64,000 bases of DNA, taken from Acidimicrobiales bacterium. GTDB lineage: Bacteria; Actinomycetota; Acidimicrobiia; Acidimicrobiales; Aldehydirespiratoraceae. The notes below the pieces were generated by a model. That model saw nothing but the letters and a program-made list of their open reading frames with translations, was not told the DNA's origin and did no database searches. Position numbers and translations under genes: made by a program. The stretch lies in contig JAKMFW010000047.1 of NCBI GenBank assembly GCA_022425325.1, positions 1-64,000 on the forward strand, given 5' to 3'. Below are positions 8,175-15,772 of this stretch, piece after piece; within the stretch, counting starts at the first letter, position 1; every line of letters begins with the position of its first letter.

Positions 8175-8984
8175 ATGCTCCCGCTCTTGTCACCGGACCT
8201 GGTCGAGTCGTTCGGCCGGGACGGCGCTGTCGTGCTGCGGGGTGTGTTCTCCGACTGGATCGAGACCCTCGCTGTCGGGGTGGCCAAGAACGAGGCCGCC
8301 CCGGGGGAGTACTTCGCCGAGAACGTGCCCGCCGGAGCGCCGGGCCGTTTCTGGGACGACTACGTCAATTGGGGGCGCATCCCCGAGTTCGAACGCTTCG
8401 CTTGCGAATCCGATGTTGCTCGCCTCGCCGCCGAACTGATGGCGTCCGACACCGTGCAGCTGTTCCACGATCACGTCCTCGTGAAAGAACCCGGCACACC
8501 GACCGTCACGCCGTGGCACAGCGACCGCCCGTACTACTTCGTCGACGGTGCGCAGACGGTCAGTTTCTGGATCCCCCTCGATCCGGTCACGACTGAGACG
8601 ACCCTCCGTCTGATCGCCGGATCCCACCTATGGGAGAAGGACGTGCTCCCGGTGCGCTGGCTCAAGGGAGACGACTTCTACCCGGATACCGATGACTACC
8701 TGCCGGTGCCCGACCCCGACCGCGATCCCGATCGGTATGACGTGCTCGAGTGGGCACTCGAACCGGGCGACGCCATCGCGTTCCACTTCGGCGTCGTGCA
8801 CGGCGCCCGCGGGAATCCCGGCGCCGGACGTCGGCGGGCATTCTCTCTGCGGCTCGTTGGCGATGATGCCCGCTATGTCTCACGTCCCGGTCGCACCTCA
8901 CCGCCGTTTCCCGGCCACGGGATGGTCGACGGTGATCGACTGCGCTCCGACTGGTTCCCGGTGCTGATCGGCTCGATCTCGTGA
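8175..8984 (+). CDS. Phytanoyl-CoA dioxygenase (PhyH) family protein
   Basis: The 269-residue Fe(II)/2-oxoglutarate dioxygenase has the iron-binding HxD in TPWHSDRPYY near residue 117. The distal His is in HFGVVHGARGN and the 2-oxoglutarate-binding Arg in RRRAFSLR. SFWIPLDPVTTETTLRLIAGSH is the usual PhyH core between them. ATG 8175 (MLPLLSPDLV) is chosen; ATG 8157 would add six residues. It ends with a GTGA overlap onto the MFS gene, so the two are coupled. The substrate is unknown; bacterial PhyH proteins hydroxylate many carboxylates and natural products. Confidence 0.88.
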   Translation: MLPLLSPDLVESFGRDGAVVLRGVFSDWIETLAVGVAKNEAAPGEYFAENVPAGAPGRFWDDYVNWGRIPEFERFACESDVARLAAELMASDTVQLFHDHVLVKEPGTPTVTPWHSDRPYYFVDGAQTVSFWIPLDPVTTETTLRLIAGSHLWEKDVLPVRWLKGDDFYPDTDDYLPVPDPDRDPDRYDVLEWALEPGDAIAFHFGVVHGARGNPGAGRRRAFSLRLVGDDARYVSRPGRTSPPFPGHGMVDGDRLRSDWFPVLIGSIS

Positions 8985-10282
8985 CCGCCTCGGCAGGGCT
9001 CCGCGAGAGCTTCTCGGTCTTCCGGCTTCGGAACTACCGGCTGTTCTGGTTCGGCGGCTTGACGTCGAACATCGGCCGGTGGTTCCAGACGCTCGCCATC
9101 CCGCTTGTTGTCTTCGACCTCACCGGCAGCGCGGGTTGGGTCGGTTTCGCCGGTTTCGCCCAGATCCTCCCAATGGCATTGATGGGGCCCTACGGCGGGG
9201 CGATCGCCGACCGGTATCCCCGTCGCAAGGTGCTCCTGGTTACGCAGACGCTCCAGGCCTTCGTCGCACTCGGGTTGATGACGCTGTGGTTCAGCGGTGT
9301 GCGTTCGCCGGGGGCGTACGTGGCCGTCTCGGCGCTGGTCGGCATGACTGCCGGCCTCAACCTTCCCGCCTGGCAGGCGATCGTCAGTGAGATTGTCCCT
9401 CGTGAGCAGTTGCTCGCTGGGATCACCCTCAACTCGGCGCAGTTCAACACGTCCCGCATGATCGGCCCTGCGTTGGGTGGTGCCGCAATCGCGTGGTTCG
9501 GACCCGGCTGGGCGTTCTTCGTCAATGCGATCAGCTACAGCGCCGTGCTCACCGGCCTTGCGCTCATGCGTCTCGACATCGTGCACCGGCGACCCGAAGG
9601 CCGGATGCGGCCGCTTCACGAGTTCGCGGGCGCAGCCCGCGACGCGTTTCGCAGCGAGGGCATTCGCACCGCCATCCTCACCGTCTCGATGATCGGGTTC
9701 TTCGGGCTGTCGCTCCAGACGCTCTCCGTCACCGTCGCCGAGGATGTCTTCGACCAGGGCGAGCGAGGGTTCGGCTTGCTCCTCTCGTTCGTCGGACTCG
9801 GTGCCGTGTCGATGTCGCCGATCATCGCCGGCGCCGCCCAGCGGTTCCGTCGATCTCAGCTTCAACAGACGGCACTGATGCTGTACGCCATGGGCGCGCT
9901 CGTGATCGCCGTGGCACCGGTCTTCGCCGTTGCGCTCGCCGGTGGCTTCATGATGGGGGCCGCCCACCTCACGTCGGCGAGCACGCTCAACACCGCGATC
10001 CAACTCCAGGTCGATGAGTCGGCCCGGGCCAAGGTCCTGGCGGTCTACCTCTCGATGCTGACGGCCTCGAATCCGATCGGTCAGTTGCTTCTCGGCCAAC
10101 TGATCGATCGCACCGATCCGCGTTTTGCGTACGGGCTGGCTGGGGGAGCGTTCCTCATGATCGCCGGCTTCCTTGCAGTCGGCGGTCGACTCGAAGGGCT
10201 CGACGCCGACGCCGGCGAGATCACCGAGGCCTATGGCGGGGAGATCCAGCCGACCATGCCCGCCCCGCCCCGTCGGGACTGA
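8981..10282 (+). CDS. MFS transporter, MFS_3/EntS-like
   Basis: This is a 433-residue integral membrane protein with about twelve hydrophobic segments. It begins with the MFS_3 pattern SFSVFRLRNYRLFWFGGLTS and has GGAIADRYPRRKVLL, the loop 2-3 signature (G-x-x-x-D-R-x-x-R-R/K). GLNLPAWQAIVSEIVPREQL and NSAQFNTSRMIGPALGG are also typical of this EntS/enterobactin-exporter-like group, so export of a small molecule is likely. The start is GTG 8981, overlapping the dioxygenase stop by four bases. Its TGA abuts the stop of the convergent nuclease gene (TGATCA). Confidence 0.9.
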   Translation: MTASAGLRESFSVFRLRNYRLFWFGGLTSNIGRWFQTLAIPLVVFDLTGSAGWVGFAGFAQILPMALMGPYGGAIADRYPRRKVLLVTQTLQAFVALGLMTLWFSGVRSPGAYVAVSALVGMTAGLNLPAWQAIVSEIVPREQLLAGITLNSAQFNTSRMIGPALGGAAIAWFGPGWAFFVNAISYSAVLTGLALMRLDIVHRRPEGRMRPLHEFAGAARDAFRSEGIRTAILTVSMIGFFGLSLQTLSVTVAEDVFDQGERGFGLLLSFVGLGAVSMSPIIAGAAQRFRRSQLQQTALMLYAMGALVIAVAPVFAVALAGGFMMGAAHLTSASTLNTAIQLQVDESARAKVLAVYLSMLTASNPIGQLLLGQLIDRTDPRFAYGLAGGAFLMIAGFLAVGGRLEGLDADAGEITEAYGGEIQPTMPAPPRRD

Positions 10283-11272
10283 TCACCAGCCGGCACCGAG
10301 CGTGGTGTCCTCGTCGTCGGCGAGATGACGCTTGCCGTCGTCACAGTCGTGACGGACGGGACACCAGCGGCAGGCCGGCCCGGTGGCCGTGGCGGCGTCG
10401 CGCTGTCCGGACGAGAGCATCAGCATCCGTTCGACCCCGTCGACGACCCGAGCAACGGTCGAGAAGAGCAGGTCTTCGGTGACGTCCTCGACCTGAAAGC
10501 GGCCCTGGTCGAGGTAATAGGTGGCCAGTCGCCGTGGCGGCGTGCCGATGCGGATCGCATCGAGCAGGGCATAGAAGCGCAGGTCGTCGCGATGGTGCAG
10601 AGAGGTGCTGCCGGTCTTGAGGTCGACGAGCACCTTGCCGGCTCGATCGCCGTCGGCCACGCCGATCGATAGGTCGCAGCGTCCGCTTAGCACGAAACGG
10701 TCGTGGATCTCGACGCGCAGCGAGGTCTCAGTGCTCGGGTACCAGGCCGGCTTGAGCGGGGGAAAGCACTCGAGGAACTTCAGGACCAGGTCATTGGTCG
10801 TTCCCCGAAGTTCCGCTCGTTCGGTCTCGGAGATGGTCTGAAGCCAGTCGGCCAGCGGGTCGATGCCTTCGCCGCGGCGGGCCATCGCCTCGTCGACAAG
10901 GGTCATTGGGTCGAGTTCTCGACGCCAGTGCACCGACAGTTCGATCGCCTTGTGCGCGATCGTGCCGCGAGCGATCGGGACCTTCCATTCGAAGGGTTCG
11001 GCCTGCTCGACGACGAACTTGCGTTCACACCCCAGCACCTGACCGAGGGCGTATTTGGAGACGAACATCGAATCGCCCGGCTTTTCGCCCTCACGAAGAT
11101 CGAGCATCGGCAGCATCGGTTCGAGGCCGTCCTCCAGGGCCCGTTGGAGCTCGTGTCGCAACATGGCGTCGAAACGGGGCCGCTGCTCCTTGGGTGCGCC
11201 GAGTTCGGCCAACACCTCCTGCTGGGCCGGGTTGAGCTCCTGCTTTGCTTCCACCCCCAGAGCGTCGCACAC
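10283..11272 (-). CDS. RecB-like PD-(D/E)XK nuclease with Fe-S cysteines
   Basis: The 329-residue protein has the RecB/Cas4-type nuclease motifs in order: ARGTIAHKAIE (G-x-x-x-H-x-x-x-E), SGRCDLSIG (motif D), VDLKTGS (motif D/E-x-K) and a QxxxY-like FYALLDAIRIG. One Cys in VLGCERKFV and a C-terminal CRWCPVRHDC give four Cys in the one-plus-three arrangement that binds a 4Fe-4S cluster in AddB, Cas4 and Dna2. No helicase or CRISPR gene is near. The role is probably DNA repair or single-strand end processing. The start is GTG 11272. Confidence 0.82.
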   Translation of the reverse strand: MCDALGVEAKQELNPAQQEVLAELGAPKEQRPRFDAMLRHELQRALEDGLEPMLPMLDLREGEKPGDSMFVSKYALGQVLGCERKFVVEQAEPFEWKVPIARGTIAHKAIELSVHWRRELDPMTLVDEAMARRGEGIDPLADWLQTISETERAELRGTTNDLVLKFLECFPPLKPAWYPSTETSLRVEIHDRFVLSGRCDLSIGVADGDRAGKVLVDLKTGSTSLHHRDDLRFYALLDAIRIGTPPRRLATYYLDQGRFQVEDVTEDLLFSTVARVVDGVERMLMLSSGQRDAATATGPACRWCPVRHDCDDGKRHLADDEDTTLGAGW

Positions 11273-11351
11273 CGCCGTGACAGCCGCGAGGAGGCTGGGA
11301 TGTCGCCCACAGCCGGTGGACTGTCACACCCCACTGGCAGAGTGAGGATCG

Positions 11352-11693
11352 GTGGAAGCGACGAGTCTTCGATTTGCTGCCGCGGCCCGTTCTCTCGGGC
11401 AAGCGGCTCGTCTGCGCTCCCTCGTGGTGCCCGGGTTCCGGTCGCCGCCGGGGTTGGCGGATGTGCACCGCACGCTCCGGTTCCGTGGAGGTGTGCCCAC
11501 GGTTGCCGTCCAGCTGAAAGGGCGCCCGTGGTCGGCGGTCGTCGCCGACATGATCGAAGGTGTGGTTGCGGCCAATGGGCTGGCGGGGGCCAAGGCCGAT
11601 CGGGCCCGAGCGGCGTTGTGGCTTGCGGTCGATGATTCGGGCGAACTCTCGCCCGTCGACGACGGCGTGGTCGAGACACGTCGAAGTGCCTGA
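11352..11693 (+). CDS. Hypothetical protein, 113 aa
   Basis: A small basic protein begins at GTG 11352 and is divergent from the nuclease gene. It is rich in Ala and Arg and has GLADVHRTLRFRGGVPTV and VADMIEGVVAANGLAG segments. No catalytic motif, signal peptide or membrane segment is visible. The composition is that of a real coding frame (third-position GC bias, ordered hydrophobic spacing), and the opposite-strand frames over it are low complexity. Similar short proteins occur beside RecB-like nucleases in actinobacteria to my recollection, but I cannot confirm that. Function unknown. Confidence 0.6.
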   Translation: MEATSLRFAAAARSLGQAARLRSLVVPGFRSPPGLADVHRTLRFRGGVPTVAVQLKGRPWSAVVADMIEGVVAANGLAGAKADRARAALWLAVDDSGELSPVDDGVVETRRSA

Positions 11694-11819
11694 GGTCGCT
11701 CGACGCCCGCAGCCCGCCACCTTCGGGCCCGGAGATACCGGTCGGCTCCGCCGGGGAGGCACAACCCGATCGGCTTCTGGCCGGTCAGGATCTCGTTGCC
11801 GGGGCTATCGTTCCGGCGG

Positions 11820-11908
11820 GCCCGGGTGGCGGAATCGGTAGACGCAGGGGGCTTAAACCCCCCGATCCCTTCGGGGGTGTGTGGGTTCGAGTCCCACCCC
11901 GGGCACCA
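11820..11908 (+). tRNA. tRNA-Leu (anticodon UAA)
   Basis: The acceptor arms GCCCGGG (11820-11826) and CCCGGGC (11898-11904) pair perfectly, and CCA is encoded at 11906-11908. The anticodon loop CTTAAAC (11852-11858) lies in a GGGGG/CCCCC stem, giving anticodon UAA at 11854-11856. A long variable arm (GATCCCTTCGGGGGTG region) marks class II, and the T arm is GTGGG-TTCGAGT-CCCAC. All features fit Leu reading UUA, a rare codon in DNA this GC-rich. Confidence 0.96.
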
Positions 11909-11966
11909 TCGAGGTCAACCGGCGCCCTGCGGTGTTCGACGGGCCCGGATACCTGTGCAAGACTCC

Positions 11967-11981
11967 CTGACGGTGCGTCAG
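11967..11981. promoter_or_regulatory. Palindrome CTGAC-GGTGC-GTCAG, possible operator
   Basis: A perfect 5-bp inverted repeat with a 5-nt centre lies 52 nt upstream of the sortase-substrate start. Two closely related palindromes occur upstream of other genes at 29867-29883 and 50078-50092. The shared CTGACGGTxxGTCAG form resembles TetR-family operators. The cognate regulator is not identified. Confidence 0.4.
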
Positions 11982-12032
11982 ATTCGCACCCACATAACCG
12001 GCGCCACGGCGCCAAGAGGGGGATTCATTCCA

Positions 12033-12509
12033 ATGAAGCGTCTGCTGTTGGCCATCACGGCCGCTTTCGCCTTGACCATCGCCGTCGCCCCGCCGGCGTC
12101 GGCTCAGACCGTCGAGATCGACCCGAATCCGGTGTCGGGAGCCGGTGAGCAAGAGATCACGGTGACCGGTACTGGCTTCGCTCAGGACGGTTTCCTGTTG
12201 CCCTGCCCAGGGGCCAACGCCGATCCGGCCCAGCTCGCCGAGGACTCGTGCGATCTCACCAACCTGACCCCGTATACCGCTGGTGACTGGGAGCGCACCG
12301 TCACTTACGACGTGCCTGCGGTCGGACTCCTGATCGTGGCCGGCAGCGCCGACCAGACCGAGGTCGTGACGGGCCTCATCGAGGTTGACGGTGGCGGCGA
12401 CTTGGCCAACACCGGTGGCAACACCGAGGCCTACCTGCTGCTCGCTTTCGTGTTGTTCGGCGCCGCAGCCGTCTTCACCATGGGGGGCCGCAAGCTGCAG
12501 CGAGTGTGA
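12033..12509 (+). CDS. Secreted surface protein with LANTG sorting signal
   Basis: The 158-residue protein has an N-terminal signal peptide (MKRLLLAITAAFALTIAVAP, cleavage near ASAQT). The mature region is small, with an Ig-like opening VEIDPNPVSGAGEQEITVTG and two Cys (LLPCPG, DSCDLT) that could form a disulfide. The C-terminus is a complete cell-wall sorting signal: LANTG, a hydrophobic span (AYLLLAFVLFGAAAVFTMGG) and a basic tail RKLQRV. Class E sortases recognise LAxTG, and the next gene is a class E sortase, so this is very probably its substrate, attached to peptidoglycan. ATG 12033 follows an AGAGGGGGAT ribosome site. Function at the surface unknown. Confidence 0.88.
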   Translation: MKRLLLAITAAFALTIAVAPPASAQTVEIDPNPVSGAGEQEITVTGTGFAQDGFLLPCPGANADPAQLAEDSCDLTNLTPYTAGDWERTVTYDVPAVGLLIVAGSADQTEVVTGLIEVDGGGDLANTGGNTEAYLLLAFVLFGAAAVFTMGGRKLQRV

Positions 12510-13354
12510 GCGCACGGGGTGCGGGCCGTCGGCGCCGTCTGGCGGCCCGAACCGCAACACGCCTCGGGGTGCTCTGTGCGCTCGGGGCACTCGGTGTACT
12601 CGCCTTCGCCGCCTGGGAGCTCTGGGGTACCGGCCGCAAGGAAGCGGCGGTGCAACAGGAGCTCCGGACCGCGTTCGAGTTCGTCGAGGGTTCGACGACC
12701 ACCTCCAGTGCACCGTCCGCAGCGGACGACGTTGTGGCGGATGTCGAACCCGACCTGCCCGGCGGTATCTCTGCCGAGCTGGCTCGCGCTCGCTTTCCGG
12801 AGGACGGCGATGCCCTTGCCCGGCTGGAGATCCCGGCGATTGAACTCGACAAGTTTGTAATGCGAGATGTCGATCGGGAGTCGCTCCAGGTCGGCCCCGG
12901 CCATTACCGCGGCACACCACGACCCGGTTTCTCCGGCAACAGCGCCATCGCAGGTCATCGCTCGACCTATGGAGCGCCGTTCAAACGGGTCGACGAGCTC
13001 GCGCCAGGTGACGCAATCACGGTGCACTCGGCTGACGGCATCTTCTCCTTCAAGGTCGTGAGTCCTGCCGCGGCGTTCGGCGACCGGCTCGACACCATCG
13101 AACCCGACAAGGTCTCTGCCGGGTCCGTCATCGTCGATCCGAGCGACACCTGGGTTGTCTCGGATTTCGGCGACGCTCGGCTCACGCTCACGGCCTGCCA
13201 CCCCGAGTTCACGTCAAGAAAGCGGATTGTGGTCGTGGCCGAACTGGTGAGCGAGGCGGTTCCGCTGGCAGCCGTCTTCGGCGGTCTCGATGCGGACGAA
13301 CTCAACGAGCTCGTCACCGAGGACCTCGGCGTGCTCGAAAACTCAGCGTCGTAG
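12506..13354 (+). CDS. Class E sortase
   Basis: The 282-residue protein has a basic N-terminus (RRRRLAARTATR), one membrane segment (LGVLCALGALGVLAFAAWEL), a Ser/Thr-rich linker and a sortase domain. The catalytic His is in SAIAGHRSTYGAPF, the catalytic Cys in LTLTACHPEF, and the Arg in TSRKRIVV, the classic H-C-R triad. The enzyme cleaves a sorting signal between Thr and Gly and joins the substrate to the cell wall. The start is GTG 12506, overlapping the stop of its likely substrate gene (GTGA), a dedicated sortase/substrate pair. It ends overlapping the convergent EamA gene by 12 nt. Confidence 0.93.
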   Translation: MSARGAGRRRRLAARTATRLGVLCALGALGVLAFAAWELWGTGRKEAAVQQELRTAFEFVEGSTTTSSAPSAADDVVADVEPDLPGGISAELARARFPEDGDALARLEIPAIELDKFVMRDVDRESLQVGPGHYRGTPRPGFSGNSAIAGHRSTYGAPFKRVDELAPGDAITVHSADGIFSFKVVSPAAAFGDRLDTIEPDKVSAGSVIVDPSDTWVVSDFGDARLTLTACHPEFTSRKRIVVVAELVSEAVPLAAVFGGLDADELNELVTEDLGVLENSAS

Positions 13355-14257
13355 CGGACGGGGCCGCGAGCCGATGCCTGCCTGGCCGGTAATGACGCCC
13401 GTGAGGGCGACGAGCACGAGGACGATTGCGCAGACCTGCATCCCGGTGACCGGCTCGTCGAGGAACGCCCACGCCACCGCAGTCGAGATGACCGGAACGA
13501 GCAGGGTGAAGGTGCTCCCGAGCCACAGCGGGATCTGTTGGAGCGACCAGTTCATGACCGCATGGCCCAGCACACCGGCACCGAACGCCATCAGCAGCAG
13601 CCAGCCCCAGCTCTCGAGCGTGGGCCAGGCGAGGCTCTGCCCGAAGAGCAAGGCGAGCGGGGCGTTGATGATCGCCACCCAGAGCGCGGCACCGACGGTG
13701 TAATCGTTGGTGCTGATGACATCTTTCGCCCGCTTGGCGAAGACGAAGTAGGCCGACCAGGCGAACAGTGCCCCGACGGCGAGGAGGTCGCCGCGCCAGT
13801 CGGTCGGGGCGTCGGAGGCGGCGCTGAGCACGACGATCACGACGCCGGCGATGGCGACCAGTCCGAGCGCCATGTCGCGTGGCCGGATGATCTCCCCGAA
13901 AACCCGGTTGGCTGCGATGGCGACGACGATCGGTTGCAGCGCGCCGATCACGGTTGCGTTGGCGATGGTGGTCAGCTTCACCGCCGAGAAAAACAGTGCG
14001 ACATCGAAGCCGAGCGCGATGCCCCCGGCCATAGATGCCCGCATCACGTTCCAGCCAATGCGATGGCGACGAGCGGCCATGAGGGCCGCGACGACGAGTC
14101 CGTACGTACCGAACCGGTAGGCCGCCACTGCGAGGCCCTCCATGTCGACCTCTTTCGCGATGACGCTCGACACGCCCCACGCCGAGACGGCGACCGCGGC
14201 ACCGATCAGGCCACGACCGTTGATGGCGTCCTCGGTGTCGACATCAGTCCCGGGCAT
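13343..14257 (-). CDS. EamA/DMT family transporter
   Basis: The 304-residue membrane protein has ten hydrophobic segments in two EamA repeats, the drug/metabolite transporter pattern (LIGAAVAVSAWGVSSVIAKE in repeat 1; FAWSAYFVFAKR in repeat 2). TVIGALQPIVVAIAA and STFTLLVPVISTAVAWAFLD are the Pro-containing helix 4 and 9 signatures. Export of an amino acid or metabolite is typical for the family; the substrate cannot be read from sequence. It is transcribed alone, convergent with the sortase operon. Confidence 0.9.
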   Translation of the reverse strand: MPGTDVDTEDAINGRGLIGAAVAVSAWGVSSVIAKEVDMEGLAVAAYRFGTYGLVVAALMAARRHRIGWNVMRASMAGGIALGFDVALFFSAVKLTTIANATVIGALQPIVVAIAANRVFGEIIRPRDMALGLVAIAGVVIVVLSAASDAPTDWRGDLLAVGALFAWSAYFVFAKRAKDVISTNDYTVGAALWVAIINAPLALLFGQSLAWPTLESWGWLLLMAFGAGVLGHAVMNWSLQQIPLWLGSTFTLLVPVISTAVAWAFLDEPVTGMQVCAIVLVLVALTGVITGQAGIGSRPRPLRR

Positions 14258-14285
14258 CGCGGCACGTTACCGGTGCCACCCGTTG

Positions 14286-14678
14286 CTACATCTCGTTCTG
14301 GGCGAGGAAGCTCTCGTAGACCTGGATCAGGACCTGCTTCTGGTCGTGGGTCAGGTCGTCTTGGGCCCGGATGGCGGCGATCAGATCGGCCTCGGGTTCC
14401 TCGTCGAGGATGCCGGCGCGGACGTAGAGGGATTCCGCCGAGACCTCAAGCGCTCGCGCGATCTGCTGCAGGATCTCCGCACTCGGCCGCTTCAGGCCTC
14501 GTTCGATCTGGCTGAGGTACGGATTTGAGACGCCGGCGAGGTCGGCGAGTTTCCGAACGGAGAGTTCGGCCTGGCGGCGCTGTTCACGGATGTACTCACC
14601 GAGGTCGGCGACGGCGTGTCGAGGATCGGGTGGCACGAGGACTCCAACAGTAGGGGAGGGATGGTGGGCGAAAAGCAT
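14286..14678 (-). CDS. XRE-family transcriptional regulator
   Basis: The 130-residue protein has a helix-turn-helix (LSVRKLADLAGVSNPYLSQI, then ERGLKRPSAEIL) and a short C-terminal region ending LIQVYESFLAQNEM. The pattern matches the Mycobacterium XRE regulator that neighbours hbhA (Rv0474 type), including YVRAGILDEE. ATG 14678 is the longest start; GTG 14642 would begin nearer the conserved VADLGEYIREQRR. It lies 78 nt downstream of the HbhA-like gene on the same strand, and probably regulates that gene and itself. Confidence 0.88.
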   Translation of the reverse strand: MLFAHHPSPTVGVLVPPDPRHAVADLGEYIREQRRQAELSVRKLADLAGVSNPYLSQIERGLKRPSAEILQQIARALEVSAESLYVRAGILDEEPEADLIAAIRAQDDLTHDQKQVLIQVYESFLAQNEM

Positions 14679-14756
14679 CGCAGCCGGGCCGCCATGATGG
14701 CAGTCCGGCTGCGACGAGGGGGACCCAGGGAACGGCGGAGTGGCCGTTGCGAGATG

Positions 14757-15086
14757 TCAGGCCTTCTTCGCTGCCTTCTTGGTGGCCTTCGGGGCGGCGA
14801 CCTTCGGTGCATCGATACCGAGGAAGCCCCAGGCGGCCTTGCGGCCGGTCTCGACGGGACCGGCGACCTGCTCCGGCAGGCGCTCGACGACCTTGGCGGC
14901 CAGCGGTTCGGTGCGGCCACGAAGATCGGTAAGGGCCTCAGTGCCCTTGGCGCGGGCGGTGGCGGCGTGCTCGGTGACGGCCTTGGGAGCCGGAACCTCA
15001 CGGCCGATGATGGCGTCGGTGACGACAAGGTTGACGCCGACGCCGGTGTAGGCGACGTTCTTGACCTGATCGAGGACAGCAGTCAT
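14757..15086 (-). CDS. HbhA/phasin-like protein with Lys-Ala-rich tail
   Basis: The 109-residue protein has an amphipathic helical centre (EHAATARAKGTEALTDLRGR) and a C-terminal tail APKATKKAAKKA. The tail resembles the heparin-binding Lys/Ala/Pro repeat of mycobacterial HbhA and of phasin-like granule proteins. ATG 15086 follows AGGAGAT at a good distance. In Mycobacterium the XRE gene precedes hbhA; here it follows, keeping the pairing but not the order. Possible roles are coating of lipid inclusions or a surface adhesin. The protein is short compared with HbhA (about 200 residues), so identity is a family-level guess. Confidence 0.65.
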   Translation of the reverse strand: MTAVLDQVKNVAYTGVGVNLVVTDAIIGREVPAPKAVTEHAATARAKGTEALTDLRGRTEPLAAKVVERLPEQVAGPVETGRKAAWGFLGIDAPKVAAPKATKKAAKKA

Positions 15087-15137
15087 GGGGGATCTCCTGT
15101 GAGAGGTTGGTGCACGCTCTTGCGTGCCGATTTGCGT

Positions 15138-15166
15138 ACAATAGTTAGCACTGAAGGGGAATGCAA
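15138..15166 (-). promoter_or_regulatory. Candidate sigma-70 promoter for the HbhA-like gene
   Basis: On the minus strand TTGCAT (15166-15161) and TATTGT (15143-15138) are separated by exactly 17 nt, and the start codon follows at 15086. This AT-rich island stands out against the GC-rich surroundings. The divergent phosphoribosyltransferase gene starts at 15209, so its promoter must overlap or lie within this short region. Confidence 0.45.
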
Positions 15167-15208
15167 CCTCGGCAGCGCATTTTCGCTAGCCAAAGTTTGC
15201 AGTGCGAG

Positions 15209-15730
15209 ATGACCAAGTCGCGACACATCGACGTGCTCGGCACGATCTGGCACACCGATCGCCACGAGCGGACATCGCTCGGTCGCATCGTCGAGGCGGC
15301 GAAGGACCGCGACGACAGCGCGGCACGTGCCCGCATCGTCGACGAGATCCATTCCTGGGTGGCGGGCGGCGGACTCATGGTCGAACCCGATGCGATCGTC
15401 GTCGGCATCCCCTCCAGCCCCGATCGACCCAATCTGCTCGTGACGGCGGTTGCCCGAGCGATCGCGACAGCGACGGGGTCCGTCTCGGTCGATGCGGTCG
15501 TTCGGCATCGAGTGACGGTGCGGCTGCGAGATCTTGATCCGACGGAACGCCCGGCGACGGTTCTCGCTGCGGACTACGAGGTCGTCGAAGACGTTGGGGG
15601 CCGCCATGTCGTCCTCGTCGATGATGTTGTGCTGAGCGGCACGACCCTCGACCACGTCGCCGACCTGCTGCTCGCTGCCGGCGCCGCCTCGGTGCGACCG
15701 GTCGCCATCGCCCGATCCCGTCGTGGCTGA
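15209..15730 (+). CDS. Phosphoribosyltransferase-family protein
   Basis: The 173-residue protein has the PRPP-binding loop VVLVDDVVLSGTTLDHVA near residue 140, the type I phosphoribosyltransferase signature (hydrophobic stretch, D-D, then S-G-T-T). Upstream it has AIVVGIPSSPDRPNLLVTAVA, resembling the ComF-type core rather than HPRT or OPRT. ATG 15209 (MTKSRHIDVLG) is chosen; the open frame upstream is AT-rich promoter DNA. A salvage or competence-linked role is possible. It is convergent with the seleno-DsbA gene and separated from it by a strong terminator. Confidence 0.75.
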   Translation: MTKSRHIDVLGTIWHTDRHERTSLGRIVEAAKDRDDSAARARIVDEIHSWVAGGGLMVEPDAIVVGIPSSPDRPNLLVTAVARAIATATGSVSVDAVVRHRVTVRLRDLDPTERPATVLAADYEVVEDVGGRHVVLVDDVVLSGTTLDHVADLLLAAGAASVRPVAIARSRRG

Positions 15731-15734
15731 GCGT

Positions 15735-15761
15735 CTGGGTTCACGTACTGCGTGAACCCAG
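15735..15761. terminator. Bidirectional terminator hairpin
   Basis: CTGGGTTCACG and CGTGAACCCAG form a perfect 11-bp stem around a 5-nt loop (TACTG). It sits between the stop of the phosphoribosyltransferase gene (15730) and the stop of the convergent seleno-DsbA gene (15773). There is no clear T-run on either side, which is common in GC-rich actinobacteria. Confidence 0.75.
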
Positions 15762-15772
15762 GCAGCGACGTC

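Noticed and set aside
6274-8193. A 639-residue minus-strand reading frame covering DGLP1 and echA
   Set aside because: Only residues from 7329 down are the DGLP family; the upstream part is an Arg-rich shadow of the echA gene in another frame.
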